Origin: Streptomyces sp. CB01580
GTDB taxonomy: Bacteria > Actinomycetota > Actinomycetes > Streptomycetales > Streptomycetaceae
Assembly: GCF_001905795.1 (NCBI RefSeq)
Contig: NZ_LIXJ01000002.1
Location: 331,834 to 395,833 of the forward strand
DNA length: 64,000 nucleotides
Direction: 5' to 3'
A program made the translations under genes and the position numbers. Shown here piece by piece: positions 42,646 through 49,872 of the stretch. The notes beneath the pieces are model-generated. The model searched no databases. It saw nothing but the letters and a program-made list of their open reading frames with translations, and had not been told where the DNA came from. Position 1 is the first letter of the stretch; every line of letters begins with the position of its first letter.

Positions 42646-44040
42646 ATGAGCGACACCCCGGACAGCGCCGTCCACACGTACACCGAGCAGCACCGCACAG
42701 CCTTCCTCGACGACCTCGCCTCCTGGCTGCGCATCCCGTCCGTGTCCGCCCAGCCGGAGCACGACGGGGACGTACGGCGCAGCGCCGAGTGGCTGTCCGC
42801 CAAGCTGCGGGAGACCGGCTTCCCGGTCACCGAGATCTGGGACACCCCCGGCGCCCCCGCCGTCTTCGCCGAGTGGCCGTCCGGCGATCCGGACGCCCCG
42901 ACCGTCCTCGTCTACGGGCATCACGACGTGCAGCCCGCGGCCCGCGAGGACGGCTGGGACACCGACCCGTTCGAGCCCGTGATCCGCGACGGCCGCATGT
43001 ACGGGCGGGGCGCCGCCGACGACAAGGGGCAGGTGTTCTTCCACACCCTCGGTGTGCGGGCCCACCTCGCCGCCACCGGCCGTACCGCCCCCGCCGTCAA
43101 CCTCAAGCTGCTGATCGAGGGCGAGGAGGAGTCCGGTTCGCCGCACTTCCGCGCCCTGGTCGAGGAACGGGCCGCCCGCCTCGCCGCCGACGCCGTGATC
43201 GTCTCCGACACCGGCATGTGGGACGAGAACACCCCCACGGTCTGTACGGGCATGCGCGGCCTCGCCGAGTGCGAGATCGAGCTGTACGGCCCCGAGCAGG
43301 ACATCCACTCCGGTTCGTTCGGCGGCGCCGTCCCCAACCCCGCGACCGCCGTGGCCCGGCTCGTCGCCGCGCTGCACGACGCGGACGGCCGGATCGCGAT
43401 ACCCGGCTTCTACGACGGCGTGACGGAACTCACCGCGGCCGAGCGCGCACTCTTCGCCGAACTCCCCTTCGACGAAGCGAGCTGGCTGCGCACCGCCAGG
43501 TCCCGGTCGGCGTCCGGAGAGGCCGGCTACTCCACGCTGGAACGCGTCTGGGCCCGTCCCACCGCCGAGGTCAATGGCATCGGCGGCGGCTACCAGGGCG
43601 CGGGCAGCAAGACGATCATCCCCTCCTCCGCCCTGGTGAAGATCAGTTTCCGGCTGGTCGCGGGCCAGGACCCCGACCACATCCAGCAGGTGGTCCGCGC
43701 CTGGGCCGAGGCCCGGATCCCGGCCGGCATCCGGCACCGGATCACCTTCTCCCCGGCCACTCGCCCCTGCCTCACGCCGCTGGACCACCCCGCCCTGCGA
43801 GCGGTCTCACGCGCGATGGGACGGGCCTTCGGCCAGAAGATCCTCTTCACCCGCGAAGGAGGCTCGGGGCCCGCCGCCGACCTGCAGGACGTCCTCGGCG
43901 CCCCCGTTCTCTTCCTCGGCATCTCCGTCCCCTCCGACGGCTGGCACGCCCCCAACGAGAAGGTCGAACTGGACCTGCTGTTCAAGGGCGTGGAGACGAC
44001 CGCCCACCTCTGGGGCGAGCTGGCCGAGGCACTCCGTTGA
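42646..44040 (+). CDS. M20-family metallo-dipeptidase
   Basis: A 464-residue peptidase of the M20/M25/M40 family. Zinc ligands are visible in VYGHHDVQP (His about 93), GRGAADDKGQ (Asp about 126), IEGEEESGS (Glu pair about 160), SDTGMW and near the C-terminus the His in SDGWHAPNE. The lid domain lies between about residues 195 and 370 (QDIHSGSFGGAVPNP). It has no signal peptide and should cleave dipeptides in the cytoplasm. TAGGCT ends seven bases before the ATG and includes the stop codon of the upstream gene, so the gene appears to be leaderless with a promoter inside the adnB-like gene. Confidence 0.88.
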   Translation: MSDTPDSAVHTYTEQHRTAFLDDLASWLRIPSVSAQPEHDGDVRRSAEWLSAKLRETGFPVTEIWDTPGAPAVFAEWPSGDPDAPTVLVYGHHDVQPAAREDGWDTDPFEPVIRDGRMYGRGAADDKGQVFFHTLGVRAHLAATGRTAPAVNLKLLIEGEEESGSPHFRALVEERAARLAADAVIVSDTGMWDENTPTVCTGMRGLAECEIELYGPEQDIHSGSFGGAVPNPATAVARLVAALHDADGRIAIPGFYDGVTELTAAERALFAELPFDEASWLRTARSRSASGEAGYSTLERVWARPTAEVNGIGGGYQGAGSKTIIPSSALVKISFRLVAGQDPDHIQQVVRAWAEARIPAGIRHRITFSPATRPCLTPLDHPALRAVSRAMGRAFGQKILFTREGGSGPAADLQDVLGAPVLFLGISVPSDGWHAPNEKVELDLLFKGVETTAHLWGELAEALR

Positions 44041-44095
44041 GCTTTTCGCCGAGCCCGCTGAACACCCGAACCGTCCCGGGGAGTAGGAAGCACCT

Positions 44096-45043
44096 GTGAG
44101 CACCTTCGACAACGCCGTCACGGACCGGCCCATCGGTCTCACGGCGCCCAGCGGCATCGACCGCGCGGCGCACCACCGCCTCGACGAGGCATGGCTGGCC
44201 GCCGCGTGGAGCCACCCGACCACGCGCGTCTTCGTCGTGTCCGGCGGACAGGTGCTGATCGACGACACCGCCGACGGCGGTACGGAGATCGTCATGACAC
44301 CGGCCTTCGAGGCCCCGCTCACCGAGACCCACCGCTACTTCCTGGGCACCGACGCGGACGGCGTCAGCTACTTCGCGCTCCAGAAGGACTCGTTGCCCGG
44401 CCGCATGGACCAGCCGGCCCGCCCGGCCGGACTGCGCGAGGCCGGGATGCTGCTCGGCCCCCGGGACGCCGGACTGATGGTGCACGCGGTGGCCCTGGAG
44501 AACTGGCAGCGCCTGCACCGCTTCTGCTCGCGCTGCGGGGAGCGCACGGTCATCGCGGCGGCCGGCCACATCCGCCGCTGCCCGGCCTGCGGCGCCGAGC
44601 ACTACCCGCGCACCGACCCCGCGGTCATCATGCTGGTGACGGACGACCAGGACCGCGCGCTGCTCGGCCGTCAGGTGCACTGGCCCGAGGGCCGCTTCTC
44701 CACGCTCGCGGGGTTCGTCGAGCCGGGGGAGTCGATCGAGCAGTCCGTGGCCCGCGAGGTCTTCGAGGAGGCGGGCATCACGGTCGACGAGGTCGAGTAC
44801 GTCGCCAGCCAGCCCTGGCCGTTCCCGTCCAGCCTGATGCTCGGCTTCATGGCCCGGGCGTCCTCCGCCGAGATCGACGTGGACGGCGAGGAGATCGAGG
44901 AAGCCCGCTGGTTCTCCCGCGAGGAACTGACCGCGGCCTTCGAATCGGGCGAGGTCGTGCCCCCGTACGGCATCTCGATCGCGTCCCGCCTGATCGAGAT
45001 GTGGTACGGAAAGCCGCTTCCCAAGCCGGGCAGCGTCGGCTGA
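44096..45043 (+). CDS. nudC: NAD+ diphosphatase NudC
   Basis: A 315-residue Nudix enzyme. A four-Cys zinc ribbon (CSRCGERT and CPACGAEH) comes before the Nudix domain. The Nudix box GFVEPGESIEQSVAREVFEE is complete, and SQPWPFPSSLMLGF behind it is the NudC signature for NAD(H) recognition. It splits NAD into NMN and AMP, and NudC enzymes also remove NAD caps from RNA. The GTG at 44096 has GGGGAG with about eleven bases spacing. It follows the dipeptidase by 55 bases in the same direction. A strong terminator shared with the mycoredoxin gene on the other strand closes the unit. Confidence 0.92.
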   Translation: MSTFDNAVTDRPIGLTAPSGIDRAAHHRLDEAWLAAAWSHPTTRVFVVSGGQVLIDDTADGGTEIVMTPAFEAPLTETHRYFLGTDADGVSYFALQKDSLPGRMDQPARPAGLREAGMLLGPRDAGLMVHAVALENWQRLHRFCSRCGERTVIAAAGHIRRCPACGAEHYPRTDPAVIMLVTDDQDRALLGRQVHWPEGRFSTLAGFVEPGESIEQSVAREVFEEAGITVDEVEYVASQPWPFPSSLMLGFMARASSAEIDVDGEEIEEARWFSREELTAAFESGEVVPPYGISIASRLIEMWYGKPLPKPGSVG

Positions 45044-45102
45044 GCACGTCTGCCGGACGCGAGACGACCGGCGGAGACGCGACGACGACCGTAGGACGCG
45101 CG

Positions 45103-45134
45103 AACGCCCCTCACCGACACCGGTGAGGGGCGTT
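45103..45134. terminator. Bidirectional terminator between nudC and the mycoredoxin gene
   Basis: AACGCCCCTCACCG (45103-45116) pairs perfectly with 45121-45134 around a four-base loop. It begins with AA and ends with TT, so it works for both converging genes. Confidence 0.85.
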
Positions 45135-45148
45135 GCCGCGTCGGCGGA

Positions 45149-45403
45149 TCAGGCGGCGAGCGCCTGCTTCACCTGGGCCAGGGACGGGTTCGTCATGACG
45201 GCCTCGACGCCCGTCGAGCCGACCACCAGGACGGTGGGCACGGTCTGGTTGCCCCCGTTGGCCTTCTCGACGAAGGCGGCGGACTCCGGGTCCTGCTCGA
45301 TGTTGATCTCGTTGTACGCGATGCCCTCGCGGTCCATCTGGCTCTTGAGCCGACGGCAGTAGCCGCACCACGTGGTGCTGTACATCGTCACAGTGCCCGG
45401 CAT
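45149..45403 (-). CDS. mrx1: Mycoredoxin (glutaredoxin-like, mycothiol-dependent)
   Basis: An 84-residue glutaredoxin-fold protein. The active site is TWCGYC (Cys13, Cys16), then the cis-Pro loop QTVPTVLV and a C-terminal helix. It reduces mixed disulphides between proteins and mycothiol, taking electrons from mycothiol. ATG 45403 has GGAAGAG upstream and matches the family length. A SigR-type promoter lies about 77 bases upstream, and the mRNA leader carries a 16-base tandem duplication. Divergent from uvrD2. Confidence 0.9.
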   Translation of the reverse strand: MPGTVTMYSTTWCGYCRRLKSQMDREGIAYNEINIEQDPESAAFVEKANGGNQTVPTVLVVGSTGVEAVMTNPSLAQVKQALAA

Positions 45404-45418
45404 CTCTTCCCGCTCCTC

Positions 45419-45450
45419 TGTCTCGTCCGACTGCTGTCTCGTCCGACTGC
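45419..45450. repeat. 16-bp perfect tandem duplication in the mycoredoxin 5' leader
   Basis: TGTCTCGTCCGACTGC occurs twice in direct succession (45419-45434 and 45435-45450) between the SigR-type promoter and the start codon of the mycoredoxin gene. It is likely a recent duplication. Confidence 0.85.
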
Positions 45451-45479
45451 GCGGTCCTGCTCGGTCCGCCCGGATGGGC

Positions 45480-45505
45480 AACGTACGCGAGCCGACCACC
45501 ATTCC
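45480..45505 (-). promoter_or_regulatory. SigR-type promoter of the mycoredoxin gene
   Basis: On the minus strand GGGAAT (ending at 45501) is followed after exactly 18 bases by GTT (45482-45480), a perfect SigR consensus. This gives a 5' leader of roughly 70 bases. A thiol-stress sigma factor driving a mycothiol-linked reductase is what the S. coelicolor regulon would predict. Confidence 0.8.
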
Positions 45506-45632
45506 CGCCACCGCCCGGTCCGGAGACATCTCACACCGGGCCCGCGACAGCGGCCCTGTACGGGGCCCGGCCCCGTACGGAGCCCCGCGATCGAGCGGAG
45601 CGCAGCGATTAGTACGACGGACGGACCGCCCC

Positions 45633-45641
45633 TGTGGACAA
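45633..45641 (-). promoter_or_regulatory. DnaA-box-like site upstream of uvrD2
   Basis: TGTGGACAA is the reverse complement of TTGTCCACA, the Streptomyces DnaA-box consensus. It lies 40 bases before the uvrD2 start, close to the expected promoter. A nine-base match can occur by chance. Confidence 0.35.
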
Positions 45642-45680
45642 CCTCCGCACCGGTCAGGAGCGACCTGGCAGCATGGCGGG

Positions 45681-47876
45681 GTGACAGCAGCAACGCATTC
45701 CTCCCTCTTCCCACAGGTCCCCGAGTCGGCCGATGCCGTGCTCGACGGGCTCGACCCCGAGCAGCGCGAGGTCGCCACGGCCCTGCACGGCCCGGTGTGT
45801 GTGCTGGCCGGGGCCGGTACGGGCAAGACGCGTGCGATCACTCATCGCATCGCCTACGGGGTGCGCGCGGGGATACTCCAGCCGGCGAGCGTGCTCGCCG
45901 TCACGTTCACCCATCGGGCCGCGGGCGAGATGCGCGGACGGCTGCGCCAGCTCGGCGCGGGCGGGGTGCAGGCGCGGACGTTCCACTCCGCCGCGCTGCG
46001 CCAGCTCCAGTACTTCTGGCCGAAGGCGGTCGGCGGCGACCTGCCGCGGCTGCTGGAGCGCAAGGTCCAGTTGGTCGCGGAGGCGGCGACCCGTTGCCGC
46101 ATCCGGCTCGACCGCAACGAGCTGCGTGACGTCACGAGCGAGATCGAGTGGTCCAAGGTGACCCAGACCGTGCCCGCCGACTATCCGGCCGTGGTTGCCC
46201 GGACCCATCGGGACGCCCCGCGCGATCCGGCCGAGATCTCCCAGATCTACGCCATGTACGAGCAGCTGAAGCGTGATCACGCGGTGATCGACTTCGAGGA
46301 CGTGCTGCTGCTGACCGTCGCCATCCTCCAGGACCGTCACGATATCGCCGAGCACGTCCGCCGCCAGTACCAGCACTTCGTGGTCGACGAGTACCAGGAC
46401 GTCAGCCCCCTCCAGCAACGGCTGCTCGACCTCTGGCTCGGGGAGCGGGACAGTCTGTGCGTCGTCGGGGACGCGAGCCAGACGATCTACTCCTTCACCG
46501 GAGCCACCCCCGAACACCTGCTGAGCTTCCGCAGCCGCCACCCGCACGCGACCGTCGTCAAGCTGGTCCGGGACTACCGCTCCACCCCCCAGGTCGTCCA
46601 TCTGGCCAACGGGCTGCTCGGCCAGGCCCGCGGCCGTGCCGCCGAGCACCGGTTGGAACTGATCTCGCAGCGCGACCCCGGCCCCGAGCCCGTCCGTACG
46701 GAGTACGCGGACGAGCCCGCGGAGGCGGAGGGCACCGCCCGCCGCGTCCGCGACCTGATCGCCACGGGTGTCCCGGCCGGCGAGATCGCCGTGCTCTACC
46801 GGGTCAACTCCCAGTCCGAGGTCTACGAACAGGCCCTGGCCGACGCGGGCGTGCCCTACCAGCTGCGCGGCGCGGAGCGCTTCTTCGAACGGGCGGAGGT
46901 GCGGGAGGCGGGCACGGCCCTGCGAGGCGCCGCGCGCGCGGGAGGCAACGACCGTCTGCTGGACGACGCGGAGGACCTGGCGGCCCAGGTGCGCGCGGTG
47001 CTGTCCACCAAGGGGTGGACACCGAAGCCGCCCGCGGGTTCCGGGGCGGTGCGCGACCGCTGGGAGTCCCTCGCCGCCCTGGTCCGGCTCGCCGAGGACT
47101 TCGAACGGGCCAGGCCGGGGGCGACGCTCTCCGACCTGGTGGCGGAGCTCGACGAACGGGCCGCCGCCCAGCACGCCCCCACGGTCCAGGGAGTCACCCT
47201 CGCCTCGCTGCACTCGGCGAAGGGGCTGGAATGGGACGCCGTGTTCCTGGTCGGACTGACCGAGGGCATGCTGCCGATCGCCTACGCCAGGACCGACGAG
47301 CAGATCGAGGAGGAGCGGCGGCTCCTCTATGTCGGCATCACCCGGGCCCGTGTCCACCTCTCGCTGTCGTGGTCGCTCGCCCGCTCGCCGGGCGGACGCG
47401 CGGGACGCCGCCCGAGCAGGTTCCTGACCGGGCTGCGCCCCGGGACGGCGGCCCGCGGTCCGCACATCGAGGCGGCAGAGGACGGCGGCGCCGAACGGCG
47501 CCGGGGACCGGTCGCCAGGCGCACCTGGCGCGGCCCGGCCAGGTGCCGGGTCTGCGGGAAGACCCTCACCGACGCGGGCGAGATGAAGCTGATGCGCTGT
47601 GACGACTGCCCGTCCGACATGGACGAGGCGTTGTACGAGCGACTGCGCGACTGGCGGTCCGTCAGAGCCAAGGAGATCGGCCAGCCCCCCTATTGCGTGT
47701 TCACCGACAAGACGTTGATGGCGATCGCCGAGGCGGTGCCGGGCAGCGCGGGCGAACTGGCGGTGATCTCCGGTGTCGGCACGCGGAAGCTGAACCGCTT
47801 CGGGACCGCGGTTCTTGCCATTTGCGCAGGTGGGACGGGGGAGGAGGAGACGCCGGAGGCCTCCGGCGAGGCGTGA
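45681..47876 (+). CDS. uvrD2: ATP-dependent DNA helicase UvrD2
   Basis: A 731-residue superfamily-1 helicase. Walker A is AGAGTGKT (43-50), motif II VDEYQDVSPLQQ (about 235), motif III GDASQTIYSFTGA, and VI LYVGITRARVHL. The C-terminal part has a four-Cys zinc element (CRVCGKT and CDDCPSD) followed by an HRDC domain with VISGVGTRKLNRFG at the end, the layout of actinobacterial UvrD2. It unwinds DNA in repair or replication. GTG 45681 is used; CAGCAT ends seven bases upstream, hinting at leaderless transcription. A DnaA-box-like site lies nearby. Divergent from the mycoredoxin gene. Confidence 0.9.
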   Translation: MTAATHSSLFPQVPESADAVLDGLDPEQREVATALHGPVCVLAGAGTGKTRAITHRIAYGVRAGILQPASVLAVTFTHRAAGEMRGRLRQLGAGGVQARTFHSAALRQLQYFWPKAVGGDLPRLLERKVQLVAEAATRCRIRLDRNELRDVTSEIEWSKVTQTVPADYPAVVARTHRDAPRDPAEISQIYAMYEQLKRDHAVIDFEDVLLLTVAILQDRHDIAEHVRRQYQHFVVDEYQDVSPLQQRLLDLWLGERDSLCVVGDASQTIYSFTGATPEHLLSFRSRHPHATVVKLVRDYRSTPQVVHLANGLLGQARGRAAEHRLELISQRDPGPEPVRTEYADEPAEAEGTARRVRDLIATGVPAGEIAVLYRVNSQSEVYEQALADAGVPYQLRGAERFFERAEVREAGTALRGAARAGGNDRLLDDAEDLAAQVRAVLSTKGWTPKPPAGSGAVRDRWESLAALVRLAEDFERARPGATLSDLVAELDERAAAQHAPTVQGVTLASLHSAKGLEWDAVFLVGLTEGMLPIAYARTDEQIEEERRLLYVGITRARVHLSLSWSLARSPGGRAGRRPSRFLTGLRPGTAARGPHIEAAEDGGAERRRGPVARRTWRGPARCRVCGKTLTDAGEMKLMRCDDCPSDMDEALYERLRDWRSVRAKEIGQPPYCVFTDKTLMAIAEAVPGSAGELAVISGVGTRKLNRFGTAVLAICAGGTGEEETPEASGEA

Positions 47877-47890
47877 GGGAAACTCGTCGG

Positions 47891-47929
47891 AAAAATAGTT
47901 TGCGCCTGCCCCAGTCATCACCATAGGTT
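47891..47929 (+). promoter_or_regulatory. wblC promoter with AT-rich WblC-type activator site
   Basis: AAAAATAG (47891-47898) lies directly before a -35-like TTGCGC (47900-47905); after 18 bases comes the -10 box TAGGTT (47924-47929). WhiB7/WblC activates promoters that have an AT-rich stretch just upstream of the -35 box, bound through its AT-hook, so this fits autoactivation with the vegetative sigma factor. Transcription would start near 47936, giving a leader of over 600 bases. Confidence 0.65.
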
Positions 47930-48040
47930 CTTAACCACAGGGACAGCGGCTTCTCTGAAGCCCTGGCTCTGTGCTGTACTTATTCGAATACGCAGGATCG
48001 GTCCGCCGGTCCCCCGAGACGCCGAGAGGAGGCGATTGAA

Positions 48041-48367
48041 GTGATCAGCATCATCAAGACCAACAAAATGACCGATCTCTCGGTCGTCTCCGCCTGCTCG
48101 CTCGGCCTCGTCTGCTCCCGCGATTTCTCGCTCCGTGGCACCGGTCTGTCCGCCGTCAGCCCGCTGTCCTCCGCGAGCTTCCCCGTGCGGGAGCGCAATG
48201 AGCGACCGGCTCAGGCACCGGCAGCAGCAGTAGTGAAGGGGCAGGCCCAGGCCTATGCCTTCGCCGCTGTCGGTGCGGGAGTGGAAGCCGGCGCCAAGAA
48301 GCAGACGACGCACCACCACACGATGTGGGCCTTCCGTGGGCCTGAACCCTGGAGTGATCCAGCCTGA
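48041..48367 (+). CDS. Upstream ORF in the wblC leader, 108 codons
   Basis: GTG 48041 has AGAGGAGG eight bases upstream, one of the best ribosome binding sites in the window, and the frame runs 108 codons to a TGA inside a 7-bp hairpin (48362-48380), 23 bases before the terminator stem. The peptide starts MISIIKTNKMTDLSVVSACS and ends with an Ala/Gln-rich then His/Trp-rich stretch; it resembles no known domain. Translation controlling terminator formation is the known mechanism for whiB7/wblC. An upstream ORF this long is unusual and may also encode a stable protein. Confidence 0.6.
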   Translation: MISIIKTNKMTDLSVVSACSLGLVCSRDFSLRGTGLSAVSPLSSASFPVRERNERPAQAPAAAVVKGQAQAYAFAAVGAGVEAGAKKQTTHHHTMWAFRGPEPWSDPA

Positions 48368-48390
48368 TTCAGCATCAGGCCGGCGCCTTC

Positions 48391-48433
48391 AGGGCCGCGG
48401 AACCCCACTCGGGATCCGCGGCCCTTTTGTTTG
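48391..48433 (+). terminator. Rho-independent attenuator in the wblC leader
   Basis: AGGGCCGCGGA (48391-48401) pairs perfectly with 48415-48425, with a 13-base loop, followed by TTTTGTTTG. It is the only terminator in the window with a classical U-tract. It lies between the upstream ORF and wblC, so it should stop most transcripts when the ORF is translated normally, and let them through when antibiotics stall ribosomes. Confidence 0.85.
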
Positions 48434-48563
48434 TCCGAACGGACGGACAGCCTGCCCGTCCATGCGGACGGAAAGCGCGAAGGAGCCTCGGGACAAGCAG
48501 CACCCGGTACCAGCCGCCCTCCGGCCAACAGGCCGGAACGACCAGACGAGGACACCACCCACC

Positions 48564-48932
48564 GTGCAACTCGAAGCGCACGCCCCGTCCGTACCGCTTT
48601 CCGACCCGATCCCGCCGCCCGGCCTCACGGAGGACTCCACCTTGACCCCCCTCACCACGCTCACCTCGCTCGATGACGCCATCGAGAACCTCGACGTACC
48701 CGTTCCCTGCCGCTCCTACGACCCGGAGGTCTTCTTCGCCGAGTCGCCGGCCGATGTCGAGTACGCCAAGTCCCTCTGCCGCACCTGCCCGCTCGTCGAG
48801 GCGTGCCTCGCCGGCGCCAAGGATCGGCGCGAGCCGTGGGGTGTTTGGGGCGGTGAGCTCTTCGTCCAGGGCGTCGTCGTCGCCCGAAAGCGGCCTCGGG
48901 GTCGTCCGCGCAAGAACCCGGTCGCGGCGTGA
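48564..48932 (+). CDS. wblC: WhiB-family regulator WblC (WhiB7 orthologue)
   Basis: A 122-residue iron-sulfur transcription factor. The four cluster-binding cysteines are Cys49, Cys72, Cys75 and Cys81 (CRTCPLVEAC), followed by the GVWGG turn (93-97) and the AT-hook RGRPRK (112-117) that separates WhiB7/WblC from other WhiB proteins. It binds the vegetative sigma factor and switches on ribosome-protection and antibiotic-resistance genes. GTG 48564 gives the family N-terminus; the binding site is weak. The long leader with an upstream ORF and terminator couples expression to translation inhibition, and the promoter has an AT-rich box for autoactivation. Longer in-frame extensions upstream run through the terminator and are not real. 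Confidence 0.93.
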   Translation: MQLEAHAPSVPLSDPIPPPGLTEDSTLTPLTTLTSLDDAIENLDVPVPCRSYDPEVFFAESPADVEYAKSLCRTCPLVEACLAGAKDRREPWGVWGGELFVQGVVVARKRPRGRPRKNPVAA

Positions 48933-49024
48933 CCGCCGCACTGGGGGTCATGGCCCCCAAACCCACGAAGCGCACCGGAACCATCGACCGTCCCCACACC
49001 CACGATCCCCGAAATCAGGCACCA

Positions 49025-49288
49025 ATGCCCGTCCCCACATATGAGCCCGTCGGCTCCGCAACACCGAACGTCACGATCACCGGTGCGAACGATTCGCGCC
49101 AGAACAGGACCCGCGAGATGCAACTCATCCCAGAAGCCCTGGCCCGTGCCCATATGCACGAGCGCATGAGGGAGGCCGACACGCAACGCCGGGCCGTGCG
49201 CCTGGTCAACGCGCGTCGGATGCAGCGCAGGGCCGAGCGCGTATCGATGCGTGCCCGCCGAGCGCTGGCCATGGCGGTCATGCATTAG
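49025..49288 (+). CDS. Small basic helical protein downstream of wblC
   Basis: An 87-residue protein; its conserved-looking part starts MQLIPEALARAHMHERMREA and continues with an Arg-rich helix (RRMQRRAERVSMRARRALA). There is no signal peptide. Similar short proteins with PEALARAH are common in streptomycetes and have no known function. The start is uncertain: ATG 49025 has AGG six bases upstream, ATG 49118 has AGGA eight bases upstream, and GTG 48929 overlaps the wblC stop as GTGA. It could be co-transcribed with wblC and so be antibiotic-induced. Confidence 0.6.
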   Translation: MPVPTYEPVGSATPNVTITGANDSRQNRTREMQLIPEALARAHMHERMREADTQRRAVRLVNARRMQRRAERVSMRARRALAMAVMH

Positions 49289-49336
49289 CACCCCTCTCGG
49301 CAGCAGCGCGGGAGGGCACTGATCCGGGCCGCTCAC

Positions 49337-49363
49337 CGGCACCGCCCCGCCGGGCGACCGCTC
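49337..49363 (+). terminator. Terminator after the wblC unit
   Basis: CCGCCGGGCG (49337-49346) pairs perfectly with 49354-49363 with a seven-base loop. Further on, a 14-base direct repeat TTCTTCAGYACCCC (49398-49411 and 49412-49425) precedes the next gene. Confidence 0.65.
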
Positions 49364-49551
49364 CGCCCGGCGGCGACGGACCTGGTCCCCCACCCGGTTC
49401 TTCAGCACCCCTTCTTCAGTACCCCTTCCGCGGGGCCGGTCCGTTCGGGCCGGCCCCACGGTCGTTCGGCGCGCGGACCTCGGCCCGCAGCCGTACGCGC
49501 CGCGCCGCGCGGTGCGGCGCGCCACGGTGACCATCGGGTTATCGTCACGAG

Positions 49552-49767
49552 GTGGACGAGGAGACGCATCCCCGGAACGAGCGGTCCGACGGGCAGGACG
49601 CCGCGGTGGTCGCCTGCGCCCTGTGCGGCGCGTCCGTGAACAGCGAGACCCCACCCGCGACCTGGACCTGTTCCGTGGAGAACGGCAGCCGGCAGTACGT
49701 CTGCGACACATGCGCCCGCACGCACATCAGGGCGATCGAGAGCCGTCTCGACTCCGCCTGGTGGTGA
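49552..49767 (+). CDS. Small zinc-ribbon-like protein, 71 aa
   Basis: A 71-residue protein starting MDEETHPRNERSDGQDAAVV. It has CALCG (about 22-25) and CDTC (about 51-54) plus a third Cys in TWTCSVENG, enough for one zinc site. The C-terminus ends in two tryptophans. TATCGT ends six bases before the GTG and there is no separate ribosome binding site, which suggests a leaderless mRNA. Function unknown; it may bind a partner protein or nucleic acid. Confidence 0.6.
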   Translation: MDEETHPRNERSDGQDAAVVACALCGASVNSETPPATWTCSVENGSRQYVCDTCARTHIRAIESRLDSAWW

Positions 49768-49872
49768 CGTCCGGGACGCGCGTGCCAGGCCGCGGGTCCT
49801 GCCGTCTCCGCCCGGCCGCCCCGGCTGCCCCTCCCGGTCCTCGGCCGTGTCGGCCGGGCCGACGGCCGCCGC

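Noticed and set aside
38925..42845. 1306-codon open frame on the minus strand
   Set aside because: Antisense shadow of the adnB-like gene, which has complete helicase motifs.
44191..45126. 311-codon plus-strand frame over nudC
   Set aside because: Shadow frame; the nudC frame has the zinc ribbon and full Nudix box.
48255..48563. Longer WblC starting at 48255
   Set aside because: The extension would run through the U-tract terminator and overlaps the upstream ORF; WblC proteins start near 48564.
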